Source: Methylobacterium sp. E-065
GTDB lineage: Bacteria; Pseudomonadota; Alphaproteobacteria; Rhizobiales; Beijerinckiaceae
Assembly: GCF_022829605.1 (NCBI RefSeq)
Contig: NZ_JAKSYD010000235.1
Span: forward strand, 19,256-83,255
Direction of reading: 5' to 3'
Length of the DNA: 64,000 bases
Shown here: one piece after another, positions 56,889-64,000 of the stretch
Layout of the letters: every line of letters starts with the position of its first letter
Position numbering within the stretch: position 1 is the first letter of the stretch
The notes under the pieces: model-generated
Databases searched by the model: none
What the model was told of the DNA's origin: nothing
The model's input: the letters and a program-made list of their open reading frames with translations, nothing else
Made by a program: the position numbers and the translations under genes

Positions 56889-57407
56889 TCAGGCGTTTTC
56901 CCCGAACGCAAAGCGCGCGACCGCCTCCCAGGGTCCCCCGAGATAGCGCCAGAGCTGCGTCGCCGGGGCCGTGAAGCGGAACGGCGCGAAACCGGCCTGG
57001 AGGTCTGCGTGGAGCGCGCGGGCCTTGTCCGGGGTGACCTTGTTCTGAACGGTCACATGCGGGCGCCAGCCCTGCCGGTCCTGTGCGGTGAGATCGGGCT
57101 CGAACGCCTTCGCGAGCCGGCCGCGAAACGCAGTCAGGGCTTCGGATTCAAGAACATAGGCGACACCGCGGCCGGTGAAGCGAACGCCCGTCACGGCGAC
57201 CTCCGGCGGCGGCATCGTCCGGGCGAGCGTCGTGATGGTCTCGATGACGCCGCGCTCCCGTTCGCCGGGCAGGTGGTGAAACAGCGTCGCATGAACCGGG
57301 ATAAAATTCAGCTTTTCGGGGAAGAACCGGCGCCGCTCGCCGTCGAAGCGCGCGAAGGTCGGCTCGTCGAAGGCCAGCGTCAGGATCAGGGGAGCTGCGT
57401 CTTGCAT
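56889..57407 (-). CDS. 2H phosphoesterase (2'-5' RNA ligase-like)
   Basis: A 172-residue protein of the LigT/CPDase superfamily, with both HxT motifs: HAT at 39-41 in VHATLFHH and HVT at 117-119 in RPHVTVQNK. Such enzymes act on 2',3'-cyclic phosphates or 2'-5' bonds in RNA or nucleotides; the specific substrate is unknown. It overlaps or abuts the PAP2 gene. Confidence 0.88.
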   Translation of the reverse strand: MQDAAPLILTLAFDEPTFARFDGERRRFFPEKLNFIPVHATLFHHLPGERERGVIETITTLARTMPPPEVAVTGVRFTGRGVAYVLESEALTAFRGRLAKAFEPDLTAQDRQGWRPHVTVQNKVTPDKARALHADLQAGFAPFRFTAPATQLWRYLGGPWEAVARFAFGENA

Positions 57408-57432
57408 CGGGCCGAGATGGCGCCTGGAGCCC

Positions 57433-58554
57433 TCACGTCCAGTACAGCACCCGCGCCGCCGGCAAGTCCCGGGCGAGGCATTCGGTGAGATGGGTGCGCA
57501 TCGCCTGCATCAGCGGCTTCGGAAAAACGTGCTTCACCGTGCCGAACTTGGTGCGCTTCTCCACCCGATCGGCCTCGTCGAGGGGCAAGTCCGAGCCCGG
57601 ATACCAGCCGCGCAGCACCGCCTTCGAGCCGGGCGTGAAGCGGTGGGTGATGAGTTCGGCGGTCAGATCGAGATCCGGAGCGCCAGCCAGCGCGTCGGCG
57701 GCATCGCGGATCAGGGCGGCGTAGGCCGCCTCCCAATCCGGCACGGGCAGGATCGGCGCGATCGTCAGTCCGACCGGATAGCCCGCCCGCGCCATCTGGC
57801 CGAGCGCTGACAGCCGCGCGTCGAGGGTGTCGGTTCCGCCCTCGTAGCGGGCCGCCGGGCGGGCGTTGACCGAGACCCGGATGCGGGTGCGCCTGTTGTG
57901 CGGCAGGTCGAGGAGCGGCGCGACCGCGGCGAACTTCGTGGTGAAGCGCAGCTGCACCGGCGCATCCCAGGCTCCGAAATGCCGGATCGCCGCCGAGAGC
58001 GAGCCGGTGAGATGCTCGATGCCCAGCGGATCGGTGTAGCAGGAGGCCTCGAAGGTGGTGCCCTCCTGGGCCCGCTCGGCTGAGGCGGAGGTCACCGCGC
58101 CGCGCCCCAGATAGGCATCGAGGTTGCCCAGGATCGCGTCGAGATTGGCGTAGGCGCGCGTCACCGGCGGCCCCTGGAGCGAGCCCGCGAGGTAGCAATA
58201 CTGGCAATGGGCCGGGCAGCCCTCCGCGAGGTCGAAGCGCCAGTCGGCCGAGGGCGGGATCGGCTGGAGCCGCAGCTTCGTCGGCGGTGCCACCGTGAGG
58301 GCGAGGGTCGCCTTGGCGGCCGTGTAGGCGCGCCGCGGGTCCGGCTCGCGCGGGCTCGGCAGGCGATTGGCCGACAGGCGCTCGACGGCCAAGCCCAGCG
58401 CCTCAGCGCGTGCCAGCATCGCCCGGCCATGGGCATGCTCGAGCGCCGCCGGCGTCACCAGCACCCGGCGCGGGCGCCACAGGCGAGCCGGGCGTTGCGC
58501 TCCGACCGGCGCTTCGACGGGGTCTTCGAGAGCCAGGGCGGGGGAGGACGGCAT
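57433..58554 (-). CDS. Radical SAM protein of the spore photoproduct lyase family
   Basis: A 373-residue radical SAM enzyme. The cluster motif CPAHCQYC has Cys113, Cys117 and Cys120. FEASCYTDPLGIEHLTGSL (Cys172) matches the stretch of Bacillus spore photoproduct lyase holding its hydrogen-donor cysteine; LRFTTKFAAVAPLLD, TRIRVSVNA and ELITHRFTPGSKAVL are further family elements. It should repair UV thymine dimers of the spore-photoproduct type or a related lesion. Alphaproteobacteria do not form spores, so its substrate is uncertain. Confidence 0.88.
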   Translation of the reverse strand: MPSSPALALEDPVEAPVGAQRPARLWRPRRVLVTPAALEHAHGRAMLARAEALGLAVERLSANRLPSPREPDPRRAYTAAKATLALTVAPPTKLRLQPIPPSADWRFDLAEGCPAHCQYCYLAGSLQGPPVTRAYANLDAILGNLDAYLGRGAVTSASAERAQEGTTFEASCYTDPLGIEHLTGSLSAAIRHFGAWDAPVQLRFTTKFAAVAPLLDLPHNRRTRIRVSVNARPAARYEGGTDTLDARLSALGQMARAGYPVGLTIAPILPVPDWEAAYAALIRDAADALAGAPDLDLTAELITHRFTPGSKAVLRGWYPGSDLPLDEADRVEKRTKFGTVKHVFPKPLMQAMRTHLTECLARDLPAARVLYWT

Positions 58555-58627
58555 CTCTGTCGAACGCGGAGCTGCACGTCGCGGGTCCGGTCTAGTCGCC
58601 CGGTCGCGGTGCGGCTAAAGCACCGCC

Positions 58628-59590
58628 ATGTCTGCAGGCAGGGAGAGCGTTCATGTCGGCCGCGATGGCTGGTTGTTTCTCATCGGGGGCACCAACCGCG
58701 TCCTCGACCGCTATCGCGGCGGTCTGCGCCACTGGCTGCTGCTGCGCGGCTGGGCGCGGCTGATCCGGGCCCGCGCCCGGCGCGCGGAGCGCCTCGGCAT
58801 CCGCTGCCTCCACGTGATCGTACCCGAGAAGCTGTCGGTCTACGACGACAGGACCGACGGCCTGCGCTACGACCCGGCCAAGGCCTCGACCCGCCGCCTC
58901 GCAAGGCTTCTCGCGCGTCACCCCGCCTATCTCGATCTCCTCGCCCCGCTCCGAGCCGCGCGCAGCGGGGCGGTGCCGCTCTACCTGCGCACCGACACCC
59001 ATTGGACCCTGCAGGGCTGCCTGCTCGCCTACCGCGAGATCATGCGGGTCCTCGGGGCCATCCCGCCGGCCGATATCGGGGCACGCCCGCAGATCGTCTC
59101 GGACGAGCTGATGGATCTCGGCGAGAAGCTCCGCGAGCGGCCGCGGGAGCGCATCGAGCGGTTCATGCTGCAGCGCGATTCACGCCGGGTCGAGACCGGG
59201 CCGCTGCTGGCTACCTACGAGGCGGAGGGGCGCGACCGAGAGGTGCATGTCGGCGCGCATGTCGTCTACCGGAACGACACGCCCACCGCCGATCCGCGCC
59301 GGCTCGTCCTGTTCGGCGATTCCTGCGCGCATTTCGACCCGTTCATGCTGACCGGGCTCCTCGCCGAGAGTTTCAGCGAGGTCCACTTCGTCTGGTCGTC
59401 GGGCCTCGACTGGCCCTACATCGAGCGCGTCCGCCCCGACATCCTGCTGTTCGAGGTGGCGGAGCGGTTCCTCGCACGCCTGCCGAAGGACGATTTCGAC
59501 GTCACGGTCGCGGGCCAGCGCGGCACCGGCGGACGACTGGCGCAGATCCGGCAGGGCGGCCTGGAGGCGCGATCGGCAGCCGGTCAGTAG
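58628..59590 (+). CDS. AlgX/AlgJ-like SGNH acetyltransferase-like protein
   Basis: A 320-residue protein with the pattern of alginate O-acetyltransferase AlgX/AlgJ domains: GRDGWLFLIGGTNRVLDRY at the start, VIVPEKLSVYDD, RTDTHWTLQGCLLAYREIM (catalytic Asp-x-His) and LVLFGDSCAHFDPFM (nucleophile Ser). No signal peptide or transmembrane helix is seen in front of the domain, although relatives are periplasmic. No polysaccharide genes are adjacent. Polymer O-acetylation is therefore only a suggestion. Confidence 0.82.
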   Translation: MSAGRESVHVGRDGWLFLIGGTNRVLDRYRGGLRHWLLLRGWARLIRARARRAERLGIRCLHVIVPEKLSVYDDRTDGLRYDPAKASTRRLARLLARHPAYLDLLAPLRAARSGAVPLYLRTDTHWTLQGCLLAYREIMRVLGAIPPADIGARPQIVSDELMDLGEKLRERPRERIERFMLQRDSRRVETGPLLATYEAEGRDREVHVGAHVVYRNDTPTADPRRLVLFGDSCAHFDPFMLTGLLAESFSEVHFVWSSGLDWPYIERVRPDILLFEVAERFLARLPKDDFDVTVAGQRGTGGRLAQIRQGGLEARSAAGQ

Positions 59591-59814
59591 ATCGCGGTCG
59601 CGGTGTCCATGACGGCGAAGTCGTTGATGCTCGCCGCCTGATACTTGGCGAAGGATTCCGGAGCGTAGGCGATCCCGATCATGAGGACGAGCAGGGTCGC
59701 GAGGCAGGCCAGCGTCGCCGTGACCACGTCCGCGTGGCGTCTCAGAGCGTGGATCACCAGGCATCCGAACGTGAACAGGGCCGCCTCGGCGACGGGCACC
59801 AGCGCGAACGTCAT
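59584..59814 (-). CDS. Small membrane protein, function unknown
   Basis: A 76-residue protein with two hydrophobic segments (residues about 2-22 and 32-52, VTATLACLATLLVLMIGIAY) joined by ALRRHAD, and a polar C-terminus (SINDFAVMDTATAIY). The ATG at 59814 has GGAGATGGAG directly upstream. Its stop overlaps the end of the AlgX-like gene by seven bases. No family assigned. Confidence 0.65.
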   Translation of the reverse strand: MTFALVPVAEAALFTFGCLVIHALRRHADVVTATLACLATLLVLMIGIAYAPESFAKYQAASINDFAVMDTATAIY

Positions 59815-60025
59815 CACTCCATCTCCATACAGGTCTCGCTCGGCCGGTCCGACCGCGCCGGATGGAGAGATGGCGCATTTTGCTGCACTGCAACAGAAGA
59901 GCACGCGCAAGCCTGCCTTGCGCGGGAATCGCGGGCCGCTGGGAACGCCTTGCGCATCGGCCGAAATGCGACCGGCGTCTTCCCGCGAACGCCGCGAGAC
60001 CCATCTGAGCGACGGATCGCGCGTG

Positions 60026-60055
60026 GACGGGATACGACGGGACGGGATACGACGA
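60026..60055. repeat. 15-base tandem duplication touching the transferase start codon
   Basis: GACGGGATACGACGG followed at once by GACGGGATACGACGA, so two copies differ only at the last base. The second copy leads straight into the ATG at 60055 and provides two GGGA-like ribosome binding sites. Confidence 0.75.
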
Positions 60056-61032
60056 TGGGACTTCTGGTGGACGGCGTCTGGCGCGATCAGTGGTACGACA
60101 CCGCCGCCACGGGCGGCCGGTTCGAACGGAAGGCGTCAAGCTTCCGCAACTGGGTGACCGCCGATGGTTCGCCGGGGCCCTCGGGCGAGGGCGGCTTTCC
60201 CGCAGAGCCGGGACGCTACCACCTCTACGTCTCGTTGGCCTGTCCCTGGGCCCACCGGACCCTGATCGGCCGCGCCCTGAAGGGGTTGGAGGCGGCGATC
60301 GGCGTCTCGGTGGTCGATCCGCATATGGGCGCGGAGGGCTGGGTGTTCGGGAACACGCCGGGCGCGACACCGGACCCGATCCACGGCGCGCAACGCCTGT
60401 ACGAGGTCTATCTGGCGGCGGAACCGACCTATACCGGCCGCGTGACGGTGCCGGTGCTCTGGGACCGGCAGCGCTCCACGATCGTGTCGAACGAATCCGC
60501 CGAAATCCTGCGGATGCTGAACGGCGCCTTCGGCGGCACCGGACCCGACCTATATCCCGAGGATCTGCGCCCCGAGATCGACGCGCTGAACACCCGCATC
60601 TACGACCGGGTGAACAACGGCGTGTACAAGGCGGGCTTCGCCACCGCACAGGCGGCCTACGCGGACGCCTTCGAGGCCCTGTTCGCGGAACTCGACGCCT
60701 TGGAGGCGCGCCTCGACCGCGGCCGGTACCTGTGCGGCGCCCGGCTGACCGAAGCGGATGTCCGGCTGTTCACCACCCTGGTGCGTTTCGACGCGGTCTA
60801 TGTCGGCCACTTCAAGTGCAACCGGCGCCGGATCGCGGACTACCCCAACCTGTCGAACTACCTGCGCGATCTCTACGCGCTCCCGGGCGTCGCGCCGACC
60901 GTGGATCTCACGCACATCAAGCGGCACTATTACGAGAGCCACCCGACCATCAATCCGACCGGCATCGTGCCGCTCGGGCCGGAGCTCGATTTTTCCGCGC
61001 CCAACGACCGGGCCTTGCGATACGCGGCGTAG
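60055..61032 (+). CDS. Glutathionyl-hydroquinone reductase-like glutathione transferase
   Basis: A 325-residue Xi-class glutathione transferase (ECM4/YqjG-like), which reduces glutathionyl-hydroquinones using glutathione. The active-site Cys63 lies in YVSLACPWAHRTLIG. Others are EGWVFGNTPGATPDPIHGAQRLYEVYL, VPVLWDRQRSTIVSNESAEILRML, LYPEDLRPEIDALNTRIYDRVNNGVYKAGFA and the C-terminal HYYESHPTINPTGIVPLGP, all typical of this class. Start at 60055 in accord with GLLVDGVWRDQWYDT. Confidence 0.93.
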   Translation: MGLLVDGVWRDQWYDTAATGGRFERKASSFRNWVTADGSPGPSGEGGFPAEPGRYHLYVSLACPWAHRTLIGRALKGLEAAIGVSVVDPHMGAEGWVFGNTPGATPDPIHGAQRLYEVYLAAEPTYTGRVTVPVLWDRQRSTIVSNESAEILRMLNGAFGGTGPDLYPEDLRPEIDALNTRIYDRVNNGVYKAGFATAQAAYADAFEALFAELDALEARLDRGRYLCGARLTEADVRLFTTLVRFDAVYVGHFKCNRRRIADYPNLSNYLRDLYALPGVAPTVDLTHIKRHYYESHPTINPTGIVPLGPELDFSAPNDRALRYAA

Positions 61033-61185
61033 CCGGAACCCGCGTCACCGCTGCGCGGCTTCGCTCGGCGCACGGGCCCGACCGTGTTCGTCCCGCGGCC
61101 CGACACCCGTCCGTCGGGCCGTGGGCCTCGACGGCCGGCGCGCGGAGCCTAGTTCGGCCTTCAACCGGAGGATGCCCGACACGCC

Positions 61186-61653
61186 ATGACGAATCGTCTG
61201 CGCCTTGCCCTGTTCTGCGCCCTGTCCAGTCTGCCCGCATCCGCGCACGCCCAGGCGGCCTTGCGGCTCGAGGGGACCTGCGAGAAGCTCGTGATCGGCA
61301 CGCAGGATCTGAGCGCCGCCTGCAGCAACGTCCTGACCAATGCGGTGAGCCGCAACCGCACGAGCTTCGACTTCACCACCTCGGACGGCCAGACGATCGG
61401 CTTCAGCGGCAACGGAGCGCAGCAGGAGGCCACCGAGGAATCCGACCCGCTGCAGCCGATCAACGTCGTGACCATCGGCAAGGACGCAGCCCCGACGCTG
61501 GCGATCGGCGCCTGCCGCTTTTCCACACCGGAGCCGGGGCGCACGGCGATCACCTGCGAGGCGAGCGCGGCGGATGGGCGCCCCTTCGCGGGGACCTTCG
61601 TGACGGCCGCCAGAGCCGCCGCAGGCGCGCCGGCCTCCCCGCCAGCTCGCTGA
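61186..61653 (+). CDS. Secreted protein of unknown function
   Basis: A 155-residue exported protein. Signal peptide MTNRLRLALFCALSSLPASAHA, then a domain of beta character with two probable disulfides (GTCEKLVIG, AACSNVL, IGACRFS, ITCEASA). The C-terminal tail is Ala/Pro-rich. Codon use is normal. I recognise no family. Confidence 0.75.
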   Translation: MTNRLRLALFCALSSLPASAHAQAALRLEGTCEKLVIGTQDLSAACSNVLTNAVSRNRTSFDFTTSDGQTIGFSGNGAQQEATEESDPLQPINVVTIGKDAAPTLAIGACRFSTPEPGRTAITCEASAADGRPFAGTFVTAARAAAGAPASPPAR

Positions 61654-61737
61654 GCAGGGTCGCCGATCCGGACTGGTCAGACGGGCCTGCAAGCCCCATT
61701 TAACAGGCTCCAGCAAAAAGGTTCCGAAGCCAGACCG

Positions 61738-62652
61738 ATGCTCAATGACAGCCTCGCCGGAGGCGCTCCCTCGGCCGTCGATACCGGCTCCTTGATCAAG
61801 GATACGACCACCGCGAGCTTCCGTCAGGATGTGATCGCCGAGTCGATGCATCGGCCTGTCCTGGTCGATTTCTGGGCGCCCTGGTGCGGGCCCTGCAAGC
61901 AGCTGACGCCGGTCCTGGAGAAGGTCGTCAAGGAGGCCGCAGGCGCCGTCGCCCTGGTGAAGATGAACATCGACGAGCATCCCTCGATTGCGGGTCAGCT
62001 CGGCATCCAGTCGATCCCGGCGGTGATCGTCTTCCAGAAGGGTCAGCCGGTCGACGGCTTCATGGGCGCGGTCCCGGAGAGCCAGATCAAGGAGCTGATC
62101 GGGCGGATCGCCGGGCCGGCCGAGGATCCGGTCGAGGCCGCGCTCGCGGATGCGGCCGCCCTGATCGAGGAGGGCGACCTCGCGGGCGCCTCCGAGATCT
62201 ATGCGGCGGTTCTGGAGCAGCAGCCCGACAACGTGCCGGCGCTGGCGGGCCTCGCCAAGATGCAGCTCGACGCCGGTGAGGTCGAGAACGCCAAGCAGGT
62301 TATGGCGATGGTGCCGGAGGCGAAGGCCAATGACCCGGCGCTCGCCGGCATTCGCGCCGCCCTGGAGCTCGCCGAGCAGGCCGCCTCGCTGGGCGACCTC
62401 GCCGGCCTGCAGCGTGCGGTCGAGGCCGATCCGGATGCCCATCAGGCGCGGTTCGACCTTGCCCTGGGGCTGGCCGCCCGGGGCGAGCGCGGACAGGCGG
62501 TCGATCACCTGATCGAGCTGCGCAAGCGCGACAAGGACTGGAACGAGGACGGGGCGCGCAAGCAGCTCCTGCAATTCTTCGAGGCCTGGGGCGTGATGGA
62601 TCCGGACACGATCCGCGGGCGGCGCAAGCTCTCGACGCTTCTGTTCTCGTAA
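61738..62652 (+). CDS. cnoX: Thioredoxin-TPR chaperedoxin CnoX (YbbN)
   Basis: Protects proteins from oxidative aggregation and hands them to GroEL or DnaK. The 304-residue protein has an N-terminal thioredoxin domain (about 20-125) with an intact WCGPC motif (Cys50, Cys53) and a C-terminal array of four TPR-like helix pairs (about 133-304). The intact cysteines differ from the E. coli SQHC form and agree with thioredoxin activity reported for Caulobacter CnoX. Preceded by AGCCAGACCG; start ATG at 61738. Confidence 0.93.
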   Translation: MLNDSLAGGAPSAVDTGSLIKDTTTASFRQDVIAESMHRPVLVDFWAPWCGPCKQLTPVLEKVVKEAAGAVALVKMNIDEHPSIAGQLGIQSIPAVIVFQKGQPVDGFMGAVPESQIKELIGRIAGPAEDPVEAALADAAALIEEGDLAGASEIYAAVLEQQPDNVPALAGLAKMQLDAGEVENAKQVMAMVPEAKANDPALAGIRAALELAEQAASLGDLAGLQRAVEADPDAHQARFDLALGLAARGERGQAVDHLIELRKRDKDWNEDGARKQLLQFFEAWGVMDPDTIRGRRKLSTLLFS

Positions 62653-62801
62653 GGCGTCGTCCCGCGACCGGGGCACCCGTGAGGGCGCTCTTCGCCGAAG
62701 AGATTTCAGCTCGGCGCAGGCGAACGCATCACAGTTAGGCCCTGGGGCGGACCGGATCGCGCGGCGATCGGGGACAGCGCCCCAAGCAGGTTCAGCACAA
62801 G

Positions 62802-62839
62802 TGGCCGCCGGTTTTGCGATCAAAACCTGCGAGCGGCCA
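62802..62839 (+). promoter_or_regulatory. First leader hairpin before the LON-domain gene
   Basis: TGGCCGCCGGTTTTG (62802-62816), loop CGAT, then CAAAACCTGCGAGCGGCCA (62821-62839). The outer TGGCCGC/GCGGCCA and inner GGTTTTG/CAAAACC parts pair, with a four-base bulge. Could be an RNA control element or a terminator-like stem in the leader. Confidence 0.55.
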
Positions 62840-62844
62840 AGAAA

Positions 62845-62886
62845 CTAAGCACCGTTGCGTCGGCCCGCCGACGCGACACTGCTTAG
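62845..62886 (+). promoter_or_regulatory. Second leader hairpin before the LON-domain gene
   Basis: CTAAGCACCGTTGCGTCGGC (62845-62864) pairs with GCCGACGCGACACTGCTTAG (62867-62886): eight outer and seven inner bases on each side of a five-base internal mismatch. It ends 17 bases before the ATG, next to the GGGAGG ribosome binding site. Confidence 0.6.
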
Positions 62887-62903
62887 TCCCTTCGGGAGGC
62901 GCC

Positions 62904-63569
62904 ATGAGCACCCAATCGAGCTACAAGGGCCCGGCGGATTGTCCCGCGGTGATCCCTGTCTTCCCCCTCTCGGGCGCGCTGCTGCTGCCGCGCGGTCAGA
63001 TGCCGCTGAACGTGTTCGAGCCCCGCTATCTGGCGATGGTCGACGACGCGATGCGCACCGACCGGATCATCGGGATCATCCAGCCGGATCCCGAGAACTC
63101 GGGCGCCACGAATCCGAAGCTCTACCGCGTCGGCTGCGCCGGCCGGATCACGCAATACGCCGAGACCGGCGACGGCCGTTACCTGATCTCGCTCACCGGC
63201 GTCAGCCGTTTCCGCATCGAGAGCGAGTTGGCCTCCGCCAGCCTGTACCGGCGCTGCCACGTCTCGTACGACACCTTCGCGGTGGACTTCGCGCCCCGCG
63301 CGGGCGAGGAGCATGTCGACCGTGCGGGTGTGCTCAAGGCGTTGCGCGACTTCGTGGATTCGAACGACCTGAAGGTGGATTGGGCGGGGATCGACGAGGC
63401 GCCCGACGAGGCGCTGGTCAACGCCCTCTGCATGATGAGTCCGTTCGGCGTCCGCGAGAAGCAGGCGATGCTGGAAGCCCCCGACCTGAAGACCCGGGCC
63501 GAGATCCTGATCGCGGTCACCCAGATGGAACTGATTCGCGGCGCAGGCCCCGAATCGACGATGCAGTAG
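62904..63569 (+). CDS. LON peptidase substrate-binding domain protein
   Basis: A 221-residue protein made only of the LON N-domain (PUA-like fold), without ATPase or protease parts. Family elements are IPVFPLSGALLLPRGQMPLNVFEPRYLAMVDDAM and GCAGRITQYAETGDGRYLISLTGVSRFRI. It might act as a substrate-recognition adaptor. GGGAGG precedes the ATG, with the two hairpins upstream. The Trm112 gene follows after 12 bases, so they are cotranscribed. Confidence 0.9.
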   Translation: MSTQSSYKGPADCPAVIPVFPLSGALLLPRGQMPLNVFEPRYLAMVDDAMRTDRIIGIIQPDPENSGATNPKLYRVGCAGRITQYAETGDGRYLISLTGVSRFRIESELASASLYRRCHVSYDTFAVDFAPRAGEEHVDRAGVLKALRDFVDSNDLKVDWAGIDEAPDEALVNALCMMSPFGVREKQAMLEAPDLKTRAEILIAVTQMELIRGAGPESTMQ

Positions 63570-63581
63570 GTTTCACGCACG

Positions 63582-63788
63582 ATGAGCAACGAGCTGACAG
63601 CCCCCGTCGAGGCGACCCGCGTCGACCCGAAGCTCCTGGAAATCCTGGTCTGCCCGCTGACCAAGGGCACGCTGGAATACGACGCTGCCCGCCAGGAGCT
63701 GATCAGCCGCTCGGCCAAGCTCGCCTACCCGATCCGCGACGGCATCCCGATCATGCTGCCCGAGGAAGCACGGCCGCTGATGGATTGA
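63582..63788 (+). CDS. Trm112-family protein
   Basis: A 68-residue zinc-finger-like protein of the Trm112/YcaR type: LLEILVCPLTKGTLEYDAARQELISR, then AYPIRDGIPIMLPEEARPL. Only the first CPLTKG cysteine of the Zn knuckle remains, as in most bacterial members. In eukaryotes and archaea Trm112 activates methyltransferases; a partner here is unknown. Downstream of the LON-domain gene. Confidence 0.93.
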   Translation: MSNELTAPVEATRVDPKLLEILVCPLTKGTLEYDAARQELISRSAKLAYPIRDGIPIMLPEEARPLMD

Positions 63789-63891
63789 GCCGAGGCGGGA
63801 TTCTGCGGGACGACGCGCGGCGTTTGCGGCGTCTCCCGCCGAGACAGCTATCGTATTTGACCGATCGGTGGCGGCTTGGGTCTCTCCTCCG

Positions 63892-63984
63892 CTTGACGGG
63901 GAGGGGTTGGAGGTAAGGGGGGCGCAGGATCGAACGCCGCGTTTCCTTCTGAACCACCCCCACCCCTGACCCCTCCCCGCAAGG
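63892..63984. repeat. Imperfect inverted repeat at the right end
   Basis: A left arm CTTGACGGGGAGGGGTTGG (63892-63910, continuing G-rich to 63922) and a right arm, CCACCCCCACCCCTGACCCC followed by TCCCCGCAAGG (63954-63984), that pair when one is reverse-complemented. Same style as the element at 16631-16772 but more degenerate. Lies after the Trm112 gene, at least 10 bases from the window edge. Confidence 0.65.
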
Positions 63985-64000
63985 GGGAAGGGAAAAGGCG

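Noticed and set aside
58207..60054. Upstream extension of the glutathione transferase into a 941-residue frame
   Set aside because: It crosses the radical SAM and AlgX-like genes; the true start is the ATG at 60055 where family similarity begins.

Overview
The window reads as chromosomal DNA of a Methylobacterium-like alphaproteobacterium (Hyphomicrobiales). By eye it is very G+C rich, with strong G/C bias at third codon positions. It carries a two-gene ergothioneine pathway (egtB-egtD), a periplasmic PQQ-type quinoprotein, ClpS/ClpA, an alphaproteobacterial flagellar cluster with a perfect CtrA box, CnoX and many short lineage-specific proteins. The genus is an inference from gene content. 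No rRNA, tRNA, CRISPR array, transposase or prophage was seen.

Layout. 1-1250: gene-poor, with a membrane protein cut by the left edge and two small proteins. 1264-6822: secreted Cache protein, murI, egtB-egtD and a membrane class III nucleotide cyclase. 7237-9451: a tightly packed run of HtrA-like protease, small secreted protein and membrane J-domain protein. 9554-16533: D,D-carboxypeptidase with SPOR domain, clpS-clpA, an exported flavin amine oxidase. 16534-24601: an FKBP isomerase followed by jetA-jetB and, after an oppositely oriented chemoreceptor gene, jetC. This is a JetABC (MksFEB) SMC-like complex with no jetD nuclease gene beside it. 24925-31039: coaBC, a polyprenyl diphosphate synthase, a winged-helix regulator with a membrane partner, and uvrB. 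31058-41499: ankyrin protein, RelE/HigA-type toxin-antitoxin pair, quinoprotein, thioesterase, carboxylate-amine ligase, O-antigen ligase-like polymerase, hydrolase, lytic transglycosylase, CoA transferase with an apparently permuted domain order. 41593-46581: dual-ATPase peptide ABC protein, deoB, DUF1192, a leucine-rich-repeat kinase, an isochorismatase-like hydrolase. 46713-53751: flagellar cluster, motE-DUF6468-fliM-fliL on minus diverging from flgF-flgG-flgA-flgH on plus. 53818-64000: VapBC-type pair, Tat-exported oxidoreductase, PAP2 phosphatase, 2H phosphoesterase, spore-photoproduct-lyase-like radical SAM protein, AlgX-like protein, glutathionyl-hydroquinone-reductase-like transferase, CnoX, LON-substrate-binding protein and Trm112.

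The observations most worth following are: (1) the JetABC operon split by a chemoreceptor and lacking JetD; (2) two matching 17-bp palindromes, one before the membrane protein/regulator pair and one covering the start codon of the next gene, uppS, which look like operators of that regulator; (3) a perfect CtrA box and a sigma-54-like promoter in the flagellar divergent region; (4) a REP-like family present as two inverted pairs of opposite polarity, plus three other palindromic intergenic elements; (5) two strong consecutive hairpins in the leader of the LON-domain gene.
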